Below, piece after piece: positions 5,705-6,052 of a stretch of DNA of 6,052 nucleotides. This stretch comes from an uncultured Clostridia bacterium (lineage in GTDB: Bacteria > Bacillota_A > Clostridia > Oscillospirales > Oscillospiraceae). The stretch is from contig CASEPH010000474.1 of NCBI GenBank assembly GCA_949289625.1, positions 1 to 6,052 of the forward strand, given 5' to 3'. Made by a program: the position numbers and the translations under genes. The notes beneath the pieces are model-generated. The model did no database searches and was not told the DNA's origin. It worked only from the letters and a program-made list of their open reading frames with translations. Numbering within the stretch: the first letter of the stretch is position 1; the number at the start of each line of letters is the position of its first letter.

Positions 5705-5755
5705 GAATTATTCTGAGATTTTGCAGATAAAAAATGAATTAAACTGAGATTATGC
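5705..5755 (+). repeat. Two forward 20-bp TnsB-type sites
   Basis: Copies at 5705-5724 and 5736-5755 agree at 17 of 20 positions around GAATTAAACTGAGATTTTGA. Their starts are 31 bp apart, about three helical turns, so a bound protein would lie on the same DNA face. They point in the opposite direction to the next three copies. Confidence 0.8.
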
Positions 5756-5767
5756 GGGTCTCTTCCA

Positions 5768-5849
5768 TCAAAATCTCAATTTAATTCAAAAACGAGCGTC
5801 AAAAACTCAGTTTAATTCGATGGAAATGATCAAATTCTCAAGATAATTC
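5768..5849 (-). repeat. Three inverted 20-bp TnsB-type sites
   Basis: Copies at 5768-5787, 5799-5818 and 5830-5849, read on the minus strand, are variants of GAATTAAACTGAGATTTTGA. Their starts are 31 bp apart, with 11-bp unrelated spacers. Read on the plus strand each begins TCAAA, like the candidate terminus TGTCAAAATC. The last copy ends 14 bp before the start codon and contains GATAAT (5842-5847), a possible -10, so binding could also repress the transposase operon, as transposase-end binding does in other elements. Confidence 0.8.
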
Positions 5850-5863
5850 TTTTGGGGGTAGCT

Positions 5864-6052
5864 ATGGATAAGGCAGGAATGAAAACAAGGGACATTCGCT
5901 TCTTCAGTGGCAAGAACAACCAGATCATTTGTATCCACTCAAAATGGGCACGAGATTACGCAAAACATCTGGAACAGCAACCATGGGTCCAGTCCTATCA
6001 AGCTGTGGTGCCATTAGAACCCGACTACATGCAGTATGTATCTCCTGTCGAT
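5864..6052 (+). CDS. tnsA: TnsA-like transposase endonuclease subunit, N-terminal part
   Basis: The first 63 residues are present; the gene runs off the right edge. The start ATG follows GGGGG (5854-5858) with a 5-nt gap, a weak ribosome site. TnsA cuts the 5' ends of the transposon while TnsB, the DDE transposase, joins the 3' ends. Residues 15-51 (SGK, IHSKWARDYAKHLEQ, WVQSY, VPL) align without gaps to my recollection of Tn7 TnsA 49-85, sharing Ser49, Lys51, Ser60, Leu70, Glu71, Val76 and the final Pro-Leu. The position of Tn7 catalytic Glu63 is Ala29 here. The five end-type repeats directly upstream strongly support the call. The catalytic Asp/Lys region and any tnsB and tnsC genes would lie beyond 6052. 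Confidence 0.72.
   Translation, partial: MDKAGMKTRDIRFFSGKNNQIICIHSKWARDYAKHLEQQPWVQSYQAVVPLEPDYMQYVSPVD

Larger units (their letters stand above)
5639..5863 (+). mobile_element. Candidate end of a Tn7-like transposon
   Basis: The interval runs from TGTCAAAATCG at 5639 to the TnsA-like start codon. Transposons of the Tn7/Tn552/Mu group have termini beginning TG, often TGT. Inside lie an inverted pair TCAAAATCGTC (5641-5651) / GACGGTTTTGA (5661-5671) and five copies of a 20-bp site. In Tn7, tnsA is the gene closest to the right end and is transcribed inward, exactly the arrangement here, so this would be the right-end equivalent. The terminus is the least certain point: only the opening TGTCA-AAATC resembles the internal sites, and the mate end is not in the window. 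Confidence 0.6.

Noticed and set aside
5705..5849. Regular 31-bp repeats read as a CRISPR array
   Set aside because: Spacers are only 11 bp, repeats vary between copies and switch orientation midway, and no cas gene is seen.

Overview
The window looks like an accessory or integration-prone stretch of a moderately GC-rich Firmicute, most likely a gut Clostridium-type bacterium of the Oscillospiraceae kind. This rests on strong AAGGAG-type ribosome sites, several intrinsic terminators, a secreted SLH-domain protein with a transglutaminase-like domain, and a Tpt1/KptA enzyme. The taxonomic call is inference. No rRNA, tRNA, CRISPR array or insertion-sequence transposase is visible.

Layout from left to right. 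Positions 1-135 hold the 3' end of an unrecognised gene, followed by a terminator. Positions 218-783 hold no convincing gene and become AT-rich towards kptA. A short promoter and a perfect Shine-Dalgarno lead into kptA (835-1413, RNA 2'-phosphotransferase), which ends in a run of hairpins and terminators. Positions 1556-2108 are non-coding: a promoter near 1776-1804, then about 300 nt with five predicted hairpins running up to a secreted protein (2109-3656) with SLH repeats, a Pro/Glu/Asp linker and a transglutaminase-like domain with an intact Cys-His-Asp triad. A textbook terminator follows. Positions 3729-4400 look degenerate: a long open frame without a start codon, a foldable segment, and a 23-bp sequence that also occurs just after kptA.

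On the minus strand, 4401-5291 encodes a 296-residue protein whose C-terminal half matches the ERCC4/XPF nuclease fold. Upstream of it are divergent promoter-like sequences sharing one palindromic -35 hexamer (TTGCAA). The rightward one is followed about 118 nt later by an excellent terminator with no ATG between, a good candidate for an undescribed small RNA.

The most interesting part is the right edge. From 5864 a TnsA-like transposase endonuclease subunit begins and runs off the window. Directly in front of it are five copies of a 20-bp sequence, two forward and three inverted, with 31-bp spacing within each group. A TGTCA candidate terminus lies further out at 5639. This looks like the end of a Tn7-like transposon with its TnsB-binding sites; tnsB, tnsC and a targeting gene would be expected beyond 6052. 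If so, everything left of about 5639 is flanking DNA and the small-RNA locus lies next to the insertion point. The mixed orientation of the sites and the apparent loss of the TnsA glutamate that serves as a catalytic residue in Tn7 are both unusual.
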